NCBI GenBank assembly: GCA_023666125.1
Contig: JAMPCN010000002.1
Location: 32,776 to 96,775 of the forward strand
DNA length: 64,000 bases
Source of the DNA: Bacillus sp. (in: firmicutes)
Lineage (GTDB): Bacteria > Bacillota > Clostridia > Lachnospirales > Lachnospiraceae
Reading direction: 5' to 3'
Part shown: positions 8,705 to 18,158 of the stretch, piece after piece
How the letters are laid out: the number at the start of each line of letters is the position of its first letter
Numbering within the stretch: the stretch's first letter is position 1
Translations under genes and position numbers: made by a program
The notes under the pieces: model-generated
What the model was told of the DNA's origin: nothing
The model's database searches: none
Seen by the model: the letters and a program-made list of their open reading frames with translations, nothing else

Positions 8705-10453
8705 TTATTCCCCTTCCGCTACCCGAAAGACCTCATATCCGTCTCCAATCTGCGCTACCGGCGTTATACCGGCCGCAACGCCCTTTTCGGCATAATATGC
8801 CCGCAGCCAGTCCGTATCGTTATCCGGCGTTCCCGTATCCATAATAAAATAAACGTTATCGTTCATAAGCAGCGATTCTTCCATCGTCGTAATACCGAAT
8901 TTATCTAATTTTTCCCGGTAAAGGGGACTCTTACACATCCAGCCGCCCATGATATCGTAATTCGCAAGTGAATTATCCACATCCGCAAACATTTTCTGGG
9001 AAAATCCCACCGTGGAATAGACGTCCTCAAAATAGAAATTGTCCGGATGATTTTTACAATACTGCGCAATCGCCGTCTGACTGCGGTTTGTTTCCTCTCT
9101 ATTTTCCTGTTCCGTGAATACCTGTGTTACATGCTGCGGCAGATAGCAGGCGCATAACAGCATACAGAGCGACACAATAACAGGTGCGCTGTATTTTCTA
9201 AAGGAGATTCTTTTACAAAGCATTCCTGCCAGAAGCATCATTTCCACAAGATACAGGGAATGCGTGATGCGCTCCGGGTCGCGTCCTCTTATTAAGATAA
9301 ACATCCAAAGGCCTGTCCTGACTATGCCGAGAAGAAACAGTTGTCCGAAAACGAACGCCCCTTTTTTATATGTTTTCTCTATACACACCGTATAAATGCC
9401 AAGAATAACAACACACAGATAACCGAACATAACCACCCTGTTATAGGGGGCGTCTGTTTCATGAATCGTACGGTAAATATAAAATCTGCACAGTTTCGGA
9501 ATATCCGCAAAGTAATCTGTCTGACCCTCGGCGTATTCCGCTATTTTTGCAAGCGTCTCTTCGTCAATTTCTTCATCCAGCCCGAAATTATAATTGGCGA
9601 GAAGTTCCCGGCTTGCCTCGTTTAATCCGATAGATGCCAGATACTCTTTATGCTCTCCACTTGTGATGACGTCAAGATGATAGTCGTATACCTGTGTTCT
9701 TTTATCAAAAAAAGCAAGAAATTTTTGCCATTCACTGCTTCCGTACGCGGCAAAATCAATTACCCGGCTAAATAACATCCCGGCCAAAATACAGCCGAAA
9801 ATAATGCCATATTGCAGATAATTTTCCTTTTGAAAAAATTTTTCTTCCTCCATCCAGCGAAACAGTCCTGCCAGACAGATAAACGGAAAAACAAGCAAAA
9901 GCATTTCCGTCCGAAGCTGATAGGCCAAAACCACTAATGCAATCGAAGGTATATTACAAATAATAAAGCGTTTGGCCGAAAGACCTTTCGGCGTTGTCAT
10001 AAACCAAAAAACCGCGGATGCGGCAAGCATTGCACAGGTAAATGTATATTGCAGCGCCGTCATATGCGGCAGCATAACGCCCCATATAAATATGCTAAGA
10101 AACAGCATACATCCGGCTTTAGCCCGGCGGCTTTTACAAAATTGCAGCAGCCGTACGCCGATTAGATACAGGCTCCCTATCTGGCAAAGCAGTAAAAACA
10201 GTCCGTACCACGCAACGCTCCTGCACAACTTATAACATAAACTGATAAACGCCCCCAGAATATACAAAGTCTGCATATTATGACCGTCCGGCGTACCCGT
10301 ATAGACGCCCGCCATAATATCTTTCATCATCACATCATCATTTAAATCATAATAGAAGTCAAAACATACGCCCAATACCGCTATATTGACTATGATAGTC
10401 AATATAGCTATGATGCAGTTCTCATATTTTTCCGGGAAACTGTGAGTTTTCAT
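8705..10453 (-). CDS. Polytopic membrane protein of unknown function (GT-C-like layout)
   Basis: 582 residues with about ten helices. The first external loop carries DLNDDVMMKDIMAG, a conserved-looking acidic pair placed where GT-C enzymes keep their catalytic aspartates. The C-terminal roughly 130 residues appear soluble (NPLY-like QTAIAQYCKNHPDN onward) and may face outward. The start ATG at 10453 has GGAAAGG 10 bases upstream. It lies between wecE and the acetyltransferase in the same direction, pointing to a role in glycan transfer or modification, but I do not recognise a named family and give no reaction. Confidence 0.6.
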   Translation of the reverse strand: MKTHSFPEKYENCIIAILTIIVNIAVLGVCFDFYYDLNDDVMMKDIMAGVYTGTPDGHNMQTLYILGAFISLCYKLCRSVAWYGLFLLLCQIGSLYLIGVRLLQFCKSRRAKAGCMLFLSIFIWGVMLPHMTALQYTFTCAMLAASAVFWFMTTPKGLSAKRFIICNIPSIALVVLAYQLRTEMLLLVFPFICLAGLFRWMEEEKFFQKENYLQYGIIFGCILAGMLFSRVIDFAAYGSSEWQKFLAFFDKRTQVYDYHLDVITSGEHKEYLASIGLNEASRELLANYNFGLDEEIDEETLAKIAEYAEGQTDYFADIPKLCRFYIYRTIHETDAPYNRVVMFGYLCVVILGIYTVCIEKTYKKGAFVFGQLFLLGIVRTGLWMFILIRGRDPERITHSLYLVEMMLLAGMLCKRISFRKYSAPVIVSLCMLLCACYLPQHVTQVFTEQENREETNRSQTAIAQYCKNHPDNFYFEDVYSTVGFSQKMFADVDNSLANYDIMGGWMCKSPLYREKLDKFGITTMEESLLMNDNVYFIMDTGTPDNDTDWLRAYYAEKGVAAGITPVAQIGDGYEVFRVAEGE

Positions 10454-10486
10454 GAACTACATACCTTTCCATACCGCTTCCATCTT

Positions 10487-11620
10487 TTACGCCGATTGAT
10501 AAAACGCTTTCACCTGCTCGGTGATATATTCCACCTCGTCCGCCGTCAGCGTATAGAACATCGGCAGTCTGAGAAGTCTCTCACTTTCTTTTGTCGTATA
10601 CTTGTCCTCTCCGTGGAACCTGCCGAATTTTAATCCCGCCGGTGCGGAATGTAACGGAACATAATGGGAGGCCGGCAGTATCTTTTTTTCTTTCAAAAAA
10701 ACGTCCAAACGGGTTCTCTCCTCAAGGTCTTTTGTTTTAATATAGAACATATGCGCATTATGCGTACAATGCTTAGGAATATAAGGCAGTTCGATTCTGC
10801 CCTCTTTCGCAAGCGGCGTCAGCAGCTCCTGATACTGGTTCCATCTGTCCATTCTCGCCCGTGTAATTTCATCCGCCAGTTCTAACTGCGCATACAGATA
10901 AGCGGCATTCATATCGCTCGGCAGATAAGAAGAGCCATAGTTCTGCCAGCGGTATTTATCGACCTGTCCTCTGAAATATTTACTGCGGTCGGTTCCTTTT
11001 TCACGATAAATCTCGGCATCTTCAATATACTTTTCATCACGAATAAGCAGCGCGCCGCCCTCACCCATACTGAAATTTTTCGTCTCATGGAAGCTGAAAC
11101 AGCCGAACTCACCAAACGTGCCGAGCGCTTTTCCCTTATAGGACGCCATAATGCCCTGCGCCGCATCTTCAACAACCATCAACTGATGCCTCTTGGCAAT
11201 ATCCATAATCGCATCCATCTCACAGCCTACGCCCGCATAATGTACCGGCGCAATAACCTTCGTCCGCTCTGTAATTGCATCTTCAATCAACGCCTCATCT
11301 ATGTTCATCGTATCCGGTCTGATATCCACAAACACTGCCGTTGCGCCACGCAGAACAAAAGCGTCCGCCGTGGAAACAAACGTATAGGAGGGAAGAATCA
11401 CCTCGTCACCCTCTTTGATGTCAGCCAAAAGAGCCGCCAGCTCTGTTGCGTGCGTGCAGGAAGTAGTCAGCAGACACGCCGTCGTTTTCGTCTGTTTTTC
11501 AATCCACTCGTTACATTTTTTGGTAAAAATACCGTCGCCGCATATTTTCTGATTTTCAACAGCCTCTTTTATATAATCCATTTCTTTCCCCGTATAAGGG
11601 GGAACATTAAAGTTGATCAT
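10487..11620 (-). CDS. wecE: dTDP-4-amino-4,6-dideoxygalactose transaminase (WecE/RffA)
   Basis: 377 residues, matching the E. coli enzyme length. The N-terminus INFNVPPYTGKEMDYI, the LLTTSCTHATELAA phosphate-binding region, VVEDAAQGI and the PLP lysine in FSFHETKNFSMGEGG are characteristic of RffA/WecE. The enzyme aminates dTDP-4-keto-6-deoxyglucose to dTDP-Fuc4N using glutamate. The start is placed at 11620 because GGAAAG lies 7 bases before it; an upstream ATG at 11665 has no such site. Its substrate needs RmlA and RmlB, which are not in this window. Acetylation of the product would need a WecD-like enzyme, for which 8145-8702 is a candidate. Confidence 0.9.
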   Translation of the reverse strand: MINFNVPPYTGKEMDYIKEAVENQKICGDGIFTKKCNEWIEKQTKTTACLLTTSCTHATELAALLADIKEGDEVILPSYTFVSTADAFVLRGATAVFVDIRPDTMNIDEALIEDAITERTKVIAPVHYAGVGCEMDAIMDIAKRHQLMVVEDAAQGIMASYKGKALGTFGEFGCFSFHETKNFSMGEGGALLIRDEKYIEDAEIYREKGTDRSKYFRGQVDKYRWQNYGSSYLPSDMNAAYLYAQLELADEITRARMDRWNQYQELLTPLAKEGRIELPYIPKHCTHNAHMFYIKTKDLEERTRLDVFLKEKKILPASHYVPLHSAPAGLKFGRFHGEDKYTTKESERLLRLPMFYTLTADEVEYITEQVKAFYQSA

Positions 11621-11655
11621 GTCATTTCTTTCCTTTCCCCGAAAACGCTCTTTCC

Positions 11656-11685
11656 ATTTTATCACAAAATATGCCCACTGTGCAA
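11656..11685 (-). promoter_or_regulatory. Putative internal promoter for wecE
   Basis: Minus-strand TTGCAC (11680-11685), 18-base spacer, TAAAAT (11656-11661) with an extended -10 TGA. It sits in the 72-base gap between the upstream membrane gene and wecE, about 35 bases before the ATG. The -35 is weak, so the extended -10 carries the call. Confidence 0.4.
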
Positions 11686-11692
11686 CGACGCG

Positions 11693-13492
11693 CTACTCAT
11701 ACACCGCATAACGCATATTGCAGAAAGTTTCCTCATAACCATAATCCTCTAAAAATTGCAGCAAAACCTGCAATTTTTCATCCTCGTCGTAAGCTTTTTC
11801 ATCGACGCCGAACCACGCATATGCCTCCGCGTCCTCCCCTCTGTACGCGGCGATAGCGGACGCGGTGATAACGACAGGCCGCTCCTTTTGCATATTCTGC
11901 TCCACAGCCCGCATATCCTCCTCAAACTGCGTCATCCTATAGGAATCCAAATCCGGCCACGAAGTGGAAATTGCCGTCGGCATATCCAGAAAATAACTAA
12001 GCCCCGGAACTTCGCCGTATAAAATCACCTTTCTGCCCGCAAAATCCTGTTGTTTCGCATATGCTGTCAAATCGGTAAAAAGTTCCGCATTCTCTTTATT
12101 CGTATAAATGCCTTTTACTTTGGGGATGGCGGTAAGCAGGGTATCTCTTTTTTCTCCCCAGACGCCGTCCAGAAAAACAAACTGTGTATGAAACCCGATA
12201 CTCTGGATAAAAAGCATCAGCCCCAATACCAGCGCCATACTTTTCCACGGAATATGCACTTCTTTTTTCCATGTCCGCAGAAAATACCCGAAGCAGATAC
12301 AGAGCGTAAACGGCGCCGCCAGAAACAGATTATTAATGATTGGATAAAGTTTATTATTACCCCCAAGCGGCGTCAAAAATATCTGCAGTAAAACAAGCAG
12401 CGCTAAAACCTTATCCTCCATCCTGCGCTTTTTACTTACAAGAACAGCCGCGGCACAGCCAATCGTTACCAACAGAAACAAAACCGCCCATTGATACATA
12501 CTGGTATAGGCGGCGTAATAACGGAAATCAAACATACCCCGTCCCCAGTAGAAACGTACCAGCACGCAGCATACCGCTATACACAGCAGAAAATAAACAG
12601 CCTTTCCTTTCTGCGGCGCCACTTTCTGCTTGATAAAATACAAAACATACATTCCGCCGATACAGACAAGCGCAAAAATAAGCCAGTATAATCCTTTCCC
12701 ATATTCTCCAAACATTCCCGTGAGCATGGCATCCGGTTTATAATCCTGCGCCTTATCCGTCATGGCAAACAGGCTGTATACCATCTTCGGATAAGCGTCC
12801 ACTCCGTATTGAATACAGATAGAAAGAAACGGTATACCAAAGCCGAGCAGATAGCCGATAATGCACACTAACGTTTCCCGAAACGCCTGCTGCAGTTTTT
12901 CTTTTTGCAGCCACGCCCCATACCACAAGGCAAGGATAAAAGCCGCCTGTACGATATTGGGCATCCGCACCGCCACATTGGCTCCCAGACAGATGCCCGC
13001 CAAAAACAACAGGCAAATCCGCGTTTTTTCTTTTTCCGTACAGATTCCCTGATATAACAGTAAAATACCCGCTCCCATCATCAAATACGTCAGATAATGA
13101 TACAATCCTGTCGTCGGCGCCCAGCAGAGGCTAAGCGCAAGTATCTCTCCGGCAAAGACAAGCCAGGCGGGCATTTTCTTACGAAGAACAAAATAAAAAA
13201 GCAGCGCCGTAAACGAAACAAGCAGACCGGTATAAAAATACATACCGATAAGCGTATTTCCTTTCGGAAGCTGCATCATAAGCCAGCCCACGACATTGGC
13301 AAGATAGGTTGCTGCCATCCATGTTCCCTTTGCAGACGGAAAATACTGAAAATTGGCGAGACTATAAGAAGTGTCTGCCACATCCAGCCCCTGATTAATT
13401 TTTATCAGCGGATAAAAAGCTAAGATGATGACAAACAGGCCGTCCTCTATATAACTGCAATATTTCCGGTATAACTGTCCTATTTTTTCCAT
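11693..13492 (-). CDS. Polytopic membrane protein of unknown function (GT-C-like)
   Basis: 599 residues with about eleven helices and a soluble C-terminal tail of roughly 140 residues. The first external loop has GLDVADTSYSLANFQYF, with a D-x-x-D pair near the membrane as in GT-C enzymes. A second loop has PNIVQ and the tail carries KVILYGEVPGLSYFLDMPTAIST. The start overlaps the acyltransferase gene upstream by 13 bases, suggesting co-translation. Similar proteins occur in clostridial polysaccharide loci, but I cannot assign a donor or acceptor. Confidence 0.6.
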   Translation of the reverse strand: MEKIGQLYRKYCSYIEDGLFVIILAFYPLIKINQGLDVADTSYSLANFQYFPSAKGTWMAATYLANVVGWLMMQLPKGNTLIGMYFYTGLLVSFTALLFYFVLRKKMPAWLVFAGEILALSLCWAPTTGLYHYLTYLMMGAGILLLYQGICTEKEKTRICLLFLAGICLGANVAVRMPNIVQAAFILALWYGAWLQKEKLQQAFRETLVCIIGYLLGFGIPFLSICIQYGVDAYPKMVYSLFAMTDKAQDYKPDAMLTGMFGEYGKGLYWLIFALVCIGGMYVLYFIKQKVAPQKGKAVYFLLCIAVCCVLVRFYWGRGMFDFRYYAAYTSMYQWAVLFLLVTIGCAAAVLVSKKRRMEDKVLALLVLLQIFLTPLGGNNKLYPIINNLFLAAPFTLCICFGYFLRTWKKEVHIPWKSMALVLGLMLFIQSIGFHTQFVFLDGVWGEKRDTLLTAIPKVKGIYTNKENAELFTDLTAYAKQQDFAGRKVILYGEVPGLSYFLDMPTAISTSWPDLDSYRMTQFEEDMRAVEQNMQKERPVVITASAIAAYRGEDAEAYAWFGVDEKAYDEDEKLQVLLQFLEDYGYEETFCNMRYAVYE

Positions 13493-14535
13493 TTTTTCCC
13501 TATGACCTCAAATAAATATGTCCTTACAAAATCCGTCAGCGCGCCCGCCGCATAAACAATCAGGATGCAGAGAACCATATGGGGAATAAACAGCCATGAA
13601 TCCCGCACCTTATCTATCTGCAGCCATTTCATCCACTCATATCTGACCAGGATATGCTCATGCAAAAGATAAACGCCTAACGTATACGGTGCGAGATGTC
13701 TGATGATTTCCGCCGTCTTTCCCTCCGGTATCTGCATATTTTTAAATGCCATAAAAAGCCCCACGGAGGCAAGCAGAATACAAATATGGTTTAATGTATA
13801 CGGCTCCTCCTCATAATAACTCAATTTTCCGGTCTTAGCCACCACCATGCCCGATATAGCGGAAAGCGCAAACGCACACAGACACATAAGAACATATAGT
13901 TTTATTCCATGCCCTTTCCTATCCAGCCATTCGATACCATAGAGCCTGATATATGCCGCGATTAAAAAAAGGCACAGCAGCCAGCCGAAATCATATCCGC
14001 CCTTGTCCATGACAAGAGCAACCGGCACGATACTCTTTTCCACCGAAAAAAACAACAGCAAAAGAACAATCACTGTCTGTAACGTCTTTTTTTCCATCTT
14101 CCGTACGCCTGCTGCCAGTATCGGCGCAAACAAAAACAGATACAAATACGCCGTCGCGAACCAGTAATGCTCCGTTGAAATCGGCAGGATAAAGCCAATC
14201 CAGTCATAGGCGTTTAAATCGCTCCATGCTATAACGCCCGTACCAATCAGAATAAACGGAATTAGGACGGAATAAAAAAGTATCTGCATAAGTAACGATA
14301 AAATGCGCTGAGGTTTCCATTTCGCCTCCACCATAAAGTAGCCGCTAAGAAGCACATAGCAGTTAAGCGACGGCACAACAAACGCCTTGAAAAGCTGCAA
14401 TACGCTATAAATCGGCGTCCATCCACTGCCATCATAAGACGTGATATTCCCTTTTACGATATAATGACTCCCGATTACCATAAGAATCGCTACCATGCGC
14501 AGTAATTCAAAATTTGCCTGCCGCTTAGACGCCAT
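13480..14535 (-). CDS. Membrane acyltransferase, Acyltransferase_3 (OafA/WecH type)
   Basis: 351 residues and about ten helices, the usual size of the family. The N-terminal NFELLRMVAILMVIGSHYI contains the R-x10-H pattern in which the helix-1 histidine is the putative catalytic residue. FVVPSLNCYVLLSGYFM is the second signature. Members transfer O-acetyl or succinyl groups from acyl-CoA to surface sugars. GGGGTGATG precedes the start. It lies between GtrA and a membrane GT-like gene, so the substrate is probably the glycan made by this locus; the acyl group cannot be told from sequence. Confidence 0.82.
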   Translation of the reverse strand: MASKRQANFELLRMVAILMVIGSHYIVKGNITSYDGSGWTPIYSVLQLFKAFVVPSLNCYVLLSGYFMVEAKWKPQRILSLLMQILFYSVLIPFILIGTGVIAWSDLNAYDWIGFILPISTEHYWFATAYLYLFLFAPILAAGVRKMEKKTLQTVIVLLLLFFSVEKSIVPVALVMDKGGYDFGWLLCLFLIAAYIRLYGIEWLDRKGHGIKLYVLMCLCAFALSAISGMVVAKTGKLSYYEEEPYTLNHICILLASVGLFMAFKNMQIPEGKTAEIIRHLAPYTLGVYLLHEHILVRYEWMKWLQIDKVRDSWLFIPHMVLCILIVYAAGALTDFVRTYLFEVIGKKWKK

Positions 14536-14555
14536 ATCATCACCCCGCCAGAATA

Positions 14556-14984
14556 TTACTTTTCTTTAAAAATCCATAGTTTACTTAAAAAATAATTTGT
14601 CACAATTACAATGAACTGTCCTATCAGTTTAGCAATATATTGATTCATATCTGCAATGTCTACCATCAGATACATGAGCGCGACTTCCAACACCTCTGTT
14701 GCAATCCTTGCGCCAATGAAAGATGCAAACTCCTTGGCAAGACTTGCCGCATTCATATTTTTACTTTTAAATACAAAAGTATGATTCGTCCAATAGGCAA
14801 AAACTACTGTCAACACCCATGAAAACACGGTTGCAACCAAATGATTTATATGCAGCATTGACACAAAAATATAATACAGCACATAGTTCAACACAAAGGC
14901 AAGAAAGCCAAAAATAAGGTAATTGAATCCTTCCTCATGTTTTTTATACAATCCCCAACAATATTCCCACAATTTTTTCATCAT
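14556..14984 (-). CDS. GtrA-family small membrane protein
   Basis: 142 residues with four helices; the FNYLIFGFLAFVLNYVLYYIF and WTNHTFVFKSK regions are the GtrA (PF04138) pattern. Family members are linked to movement of polyprenyl-phosphate-linked sugars across the membrane, working with GtrB-like synthases, two of which are in this window. I use the ATG at 14984. A longer open frame upstream runs into the ABC transporter gene and is not needed. The gene begins 14 bases after the transporter stop. Confidence 0.85.
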   Translation of the reverse strand: MMKKLWEYCWGLYKKHEEGFNYLIFGFLAFVLNYVLYYIFVSMLHINHLVATVFSWVLTVVFAYWTNHTFVFKSKNMNAASLAKEFASFIGARIATEVLEVALMYLMVDIADMNQYIAKLIGQFIVIVTNYFLSKLWIFKEK

Positions 14985-14998
14985 GAATACCTGTCTTT

Positions 14999-16750
14999 CT
15001 ATCGTTCTCTTGCGGCTTTCCCGTTTTCTATGCGGTAGACCATATCGCACTTTTCTATCGTCTGTAATCTGTGCGCAATAATAATCAATGTCTTACGTCC
15101 ATGCAGCCTGTTAATGGATTCCATAATCGCCGCCTCCGTATCGTTATCCAGCGCCGAGGTCGCTTCGTCCAACACTAATACCTCCGGGTCCTCAAACAAC
15201 GCCCTGGCAATGCCGATACGCTGTCTCTGCCCTCCCGATATGCGGATTCCACGTTCGCCGATACTTGTATCAAGCCCCTCCGGAAGCCCTCTTACAAACT
15301 CGTCAAGCTGCGCTTCTTTTAACGCCTGCCATACCTTATCATCGTCGATATCCTCCTCGGCATAACCAAACGCGACATTTTTCCGGATGGAATCGTCTAT
15401 CATAAAAATACTCTGCGGAATATAGCCGATATTTTTTAACCACTCCTTATAATGGTCTCTCACTTCCACGCCATCCGCCAAAATATCGCCGCTTTGCAGT
15501 CGTAAAAGCCCTAACAGAATATCCACCACCGTTGTCTTGCCGGAACCGGATGTTCCCACGATACCCACGCTCTTGCCAATCGGAATCTCCATATTTGCCT
15601 TATCAAAAATAAGGACGTCCGTATGCGGATATTTATAAGTAATATTTTTCAGTTCAATCTTATCTTTAATCTCCAGTTTTTGCACCTGAATTTTCTGCCG
15701 ATAAGTTTCCGCATCATAGTCAACACTCTCGTCTCTTATTTCTTCCTGCAAATTGTCGCTGACGCCCATAAAGAACGGTTCAAAATAGGCAATTGACGTT
15801 AAGTGGTTATTGATTCTGTTCGCACAGGGAATCAGGCGCATGGCCACCAATGCAAGCAGCGTAATCTGCGGCATAATATCAATCACTTCCGTTCCCCGTA
15901 AAAGCTGTAACATCATATATAAAACCATCCCCGCAATCGCTACCGTTTCGATTAAAAGCCTGGGCGTGGCATTATATAAATTATATCTTTGCACGGCGCT
16001 TACATATCCCGCGCCGCACTTGGAGTATTCGTTGATAAAATAATTTTCCCGACAGGCAATCTTAATTTCCTTAATCCCCATCACGGACTGGTCTATCCAT
16101 TTATACAATCCGCTGTAATAATCCTGATTTTCCTCTCCCGCTTTTTTCATAATCGGTTTTAATATACATTTGATGACAAATAACACGACCAGCAAGAGAA
16201 GCGTGACGGTAATGCTCATCCAGACATCCGTTACAAGACTTATACCCGCCAGACAGACAAAGACGATGCACTCGCTGCACAACTGCAGCAAGGCTAAAAT
16301 CAGTCCGTACATATTATTGACATCCGAAGTAATGCTTCTCTGGATAACCGCCGTATCCGCATTCAGATAATATTCATAAGGACGCTGCATAAAATTAATC
16401 ATCATCCTTCTGGATGTAGCGAATTGATTCGTATATACAAACTTCAACTGCACTTTCTGCTGGAAAAACAGGAACATATTTTTGATGGCAAAGATGATAA
16501 TAAGTGCCGACATAACAAGAATCATCAAATCCCTTGTATTATCAATCCCAAATACCTGACAGATAAATTGAAGATAGGCGTGGTTGTCTATGGCGTTTTC
16601 TTCCAAAACCACATTCATGACAGGCAGAATAGACGATACGCCAAGTGTTTCCAGTACGCCTCCAATCAGCATGATAACAATTAACAGCATCATCTTTCTC
16701 TTCTGCTTCTTATCCAGTAACAGCATTAATTTCTTATATATTTTCTTCAT
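14999..16750 (-). CDS. ABC transporter with fused permease and ATPase, PglK-like lipid-linked glycan flippase
   Basis: 583 residues: a six-helix exporter-type membrane domain (1-330) and a C-terminal ATPase. The ATPase shows Walker A GTSGSGKTT, the Q-loop IPQSIF, signature ISGGQRQRIGIARAL, Walker B VLVLDEATSALD and the H-loop IIAHR, all intact. The GVLETLGVSSILPVMNVV start of the membrane domain is typical of PglK/WlaB-type flippases that move lipid-linked oligosaccharides outward. It is the only glycan flippase candidate seen in the window, since no Wzx was found. Directly upstream is the GT52-like transferase gene, and PglF/PglE-like genes lie downstream in the same direction. Confidence 0.82.
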   Translation of the reverse strand: MKKIYKKLMLLLDKKQKRKMMLLIVIMLIGGVLETLGVSSILPVMNVVLEENAIDNHAYLQFICQVFGIDNTRDLMILVMSALIIIFAIKNMFLFFQQKVQLKFVYTNQFATSRRMMINFMQRPYEYYLNADTAVIQRSITSDVNNMYGLILALLQLCSECIVFVCLAGISLVTDVWMSITVTLLLLVVLFVIKCILKPIMKKAGEENQDYYSGLYKWIDQSVMGIKEIKIACRENYFINEYSKCGAGYVSAVQRYNLYNATPRLLIETVAIAGMVLYMMLQLLRGTEVIDIMPQITLLALVAMRLIPCANRINNHLTSIAYFEPFFMGVSDNLQEEIRDESVDYDAETYRQKIQVQKLEIKDKIELKNITYKYPHTDVLIFDKANMEIPIGKSVGIVGTSGSGKTTVVDILLGLLRLQSGDILADGVEVRDHYKEWLKNIGYIPQSIFMIDDSIRKNVAFGYAEEDIDDDKVWQALKEAQLDEFVRGLPEGLDTSIGERGIRISGGQRQRIGIARALFEDPEVLVLDEATSALDNDTEAAIMESINRLHGRKTLIIIAHRLQTIEKCDMVYRIENGKAARER

Positions 16751-16839
16751 TTTGCATTTTCACCTTAAATATTGCCGTTTCCATTCTCTTTCCCGTGATG
16801 AAAGAAGATTACATATTTTACCACAGCTCTTTCCATTAG

Positions 16840-17931
16840 TCAAAGCTGTTCATTCTGTCTGTGCAATTCGGGCGCTTCGTACCTGTCGAGGAAATCCTCC
16901 CCTAAAAACAATATTTCCTCGGCAAATTGAATCCCGTTTGGCACGGTCAGCACGGAAATCACCCTTTTAAAGACAAGCCCAGGAATAAAATTTAAAATCT
17001 CCATCGGGAACATTCCGCTTAGTATGATATGCTCCGGAAACTCCTTTGTATAATCAAGAACATCCCTTGGATGCGGTTTAATCAGCACCAGCGCTTTTTT
17101 GCCGTCTATTTCCCCGTATTCTGTAATAATATCCGTAAAAATCTTCTTTCTAATATCCAGACTGCAGAGCGGTTCCGAAAGCACCAGTATTTTATCTGTA
17201 TCGCCACAATCCAGTTTCTTTTGCAGCTCGTCCATATTTTCGATAAAAAGATGAATCAGGATGTCCTTATCCTGCGCCGATAAATGCTCCACGAGTTCTG
17301 CGCGCGGCTTTTCTATATATTTATCACACGGATACGGCACAACGCTTTTATCATTAATTTCCATATCCAGACAATATTTTCCATAGCCGTTTTGAATAAA
17401 AATCAGGTTGCGGGCGGACATCCATGCCTTGAGCGCAAAATGCCCTTTATTGTCATAACGCGCCGTATCGTAATATTGAATACAGTTTAATCCGTCCTCC
17501 AGCGCATGATAATAAATTTTCCGATAGCTTAAATAATAACCGATGGGGTCTGAATCACAGAATACATAAATATCCCGATAGCCTTTAAAATCCACCGGCA
17601 CATACGGTTCCTGCAGTTTTCCAAGCAGCTTCGTATATTTGATACGGGCAAGCATATTTAATACGATATTTCCCCTGTCCTTATGATACTTCTTTAGCTG
17701 CGGGAAAAAAACATCCTCTTTTTCATCGAACATAAACACTTCGTCAAACAGCCCGCATCTTTCGGCTCTTTCTTTCAGATTGCCGAAATTATTAGACATT
17801 GTGCTGAGTACCAAATCCGCCATACCGCGCTTGTTATCCGGCAGGTTCAGTTCTTTCAGACACGCCACATAAACATGATAGTAAGTGTGGCATACATAAA
17901 TTCTTTTTTTGGCAGGGATTTTTGTTATCAT
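16840..17931 (-). CDS. GT52/sialyltransferase-like glycosyltransferase, candidate CMP-nonulosonate transferase
   Basis: 363 residues without membrane helices. The front IYVCHTYYHVYVACLKE resembles the start of GT52-type GT-B enzymes. Residues 145-147 are EDG (in YYHALEDGLNCI) and 287-288 are HP (in LIKPHPRD). A D/E-D/E-G motif and an HP motif are the shared catalytic signatures of bacterial sialyltransferase families (GT38, GT52, GT80, GT97). Because the locus encodes a CMP-pseudaminic acid route, this is the best candidate to transfer that sugar. A GAGGACTGAAAATG start is clear. It lies 89 bases upstream of the PglK-like transporter gene. The family is probable; donor and acceptor are inferred. 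Confidence 0.68.
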   Translation of the reverse strand: MITKIPAKKRIYVCHTYYHVYVACLKELNLPDNKRGMADLVLSTMSNNFGNLKERAERCGLFDEVFMFDEKEDVFFPQLKKYHKDRGNIVLNMLARIKYTKLLGKLQEPYVPVDFKGYRDIYVFCDSDPIGYYLSYRKIYYHALEDGLNCIQYYDTARYDNKGHFALKAWMSARNLIFIQNGYGKYCLDMEINDKSVVPYPCDKYIEKPRAELVEHLSAQDKDILIHLFIENMDELQKKLDCGDTDKILVLSEPLCSLDIRKKIFTDIITEYGEIDGKKALVLIKPHPRDVLDYTKEFPEHIILSGMFPMEILNFIPGLVFKRVISVLTVPNGIQFAEEILFLGEDFLDRYEAPELHRQNEQL

Positions 17932-17969
17932 TTTCAGTCCTCTGTTTGGGTATATTATTACTATATCCG

Positions 17970-18158
17970 CTATATGGAAAACTTTTGAACTTCCTCTTTC
18001 GTTAAATCAATCAATTTCTTGCCACACTGCTTGGCATACCTTGACAATTCCAGCAAGTTCACATGGCAGGAAGGGGCATTTACATATGGATTAGGTTGTT
18101 CATAATAGCCCGGTTGAAGCGTCGCATTTTCCAAAAATTTAGGTTTCGTTCCATTCAT
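17970..18158 (-). CDS. Small hypothetical protein, 62 residues
   Basis: The ATG at 18158 follows an excellent GGAGGTG site, which is why I use it rather than an upstream ATG at 18200. The protein is proline-rich at the front (LQPGYYEQPNPYVNAP) and ends in a charged helical stretch with the repeating pattern ELSRYAKQCGKKLIDLTKEE. Its first codons overlap the end of the GNAT-like gene by 20 bases, so the two are probably co-translated. I do not recognise a function. A partner or antidote to the upstream protein is a guess based only on the coupling. Confidence 0.6.
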   Translation of the reverse strand: MNGTKPKFLENATLQPGYYEQPNPYVNAPSCHVNLLELSRYAKQCGKKLIDLTKEEVQKFSI

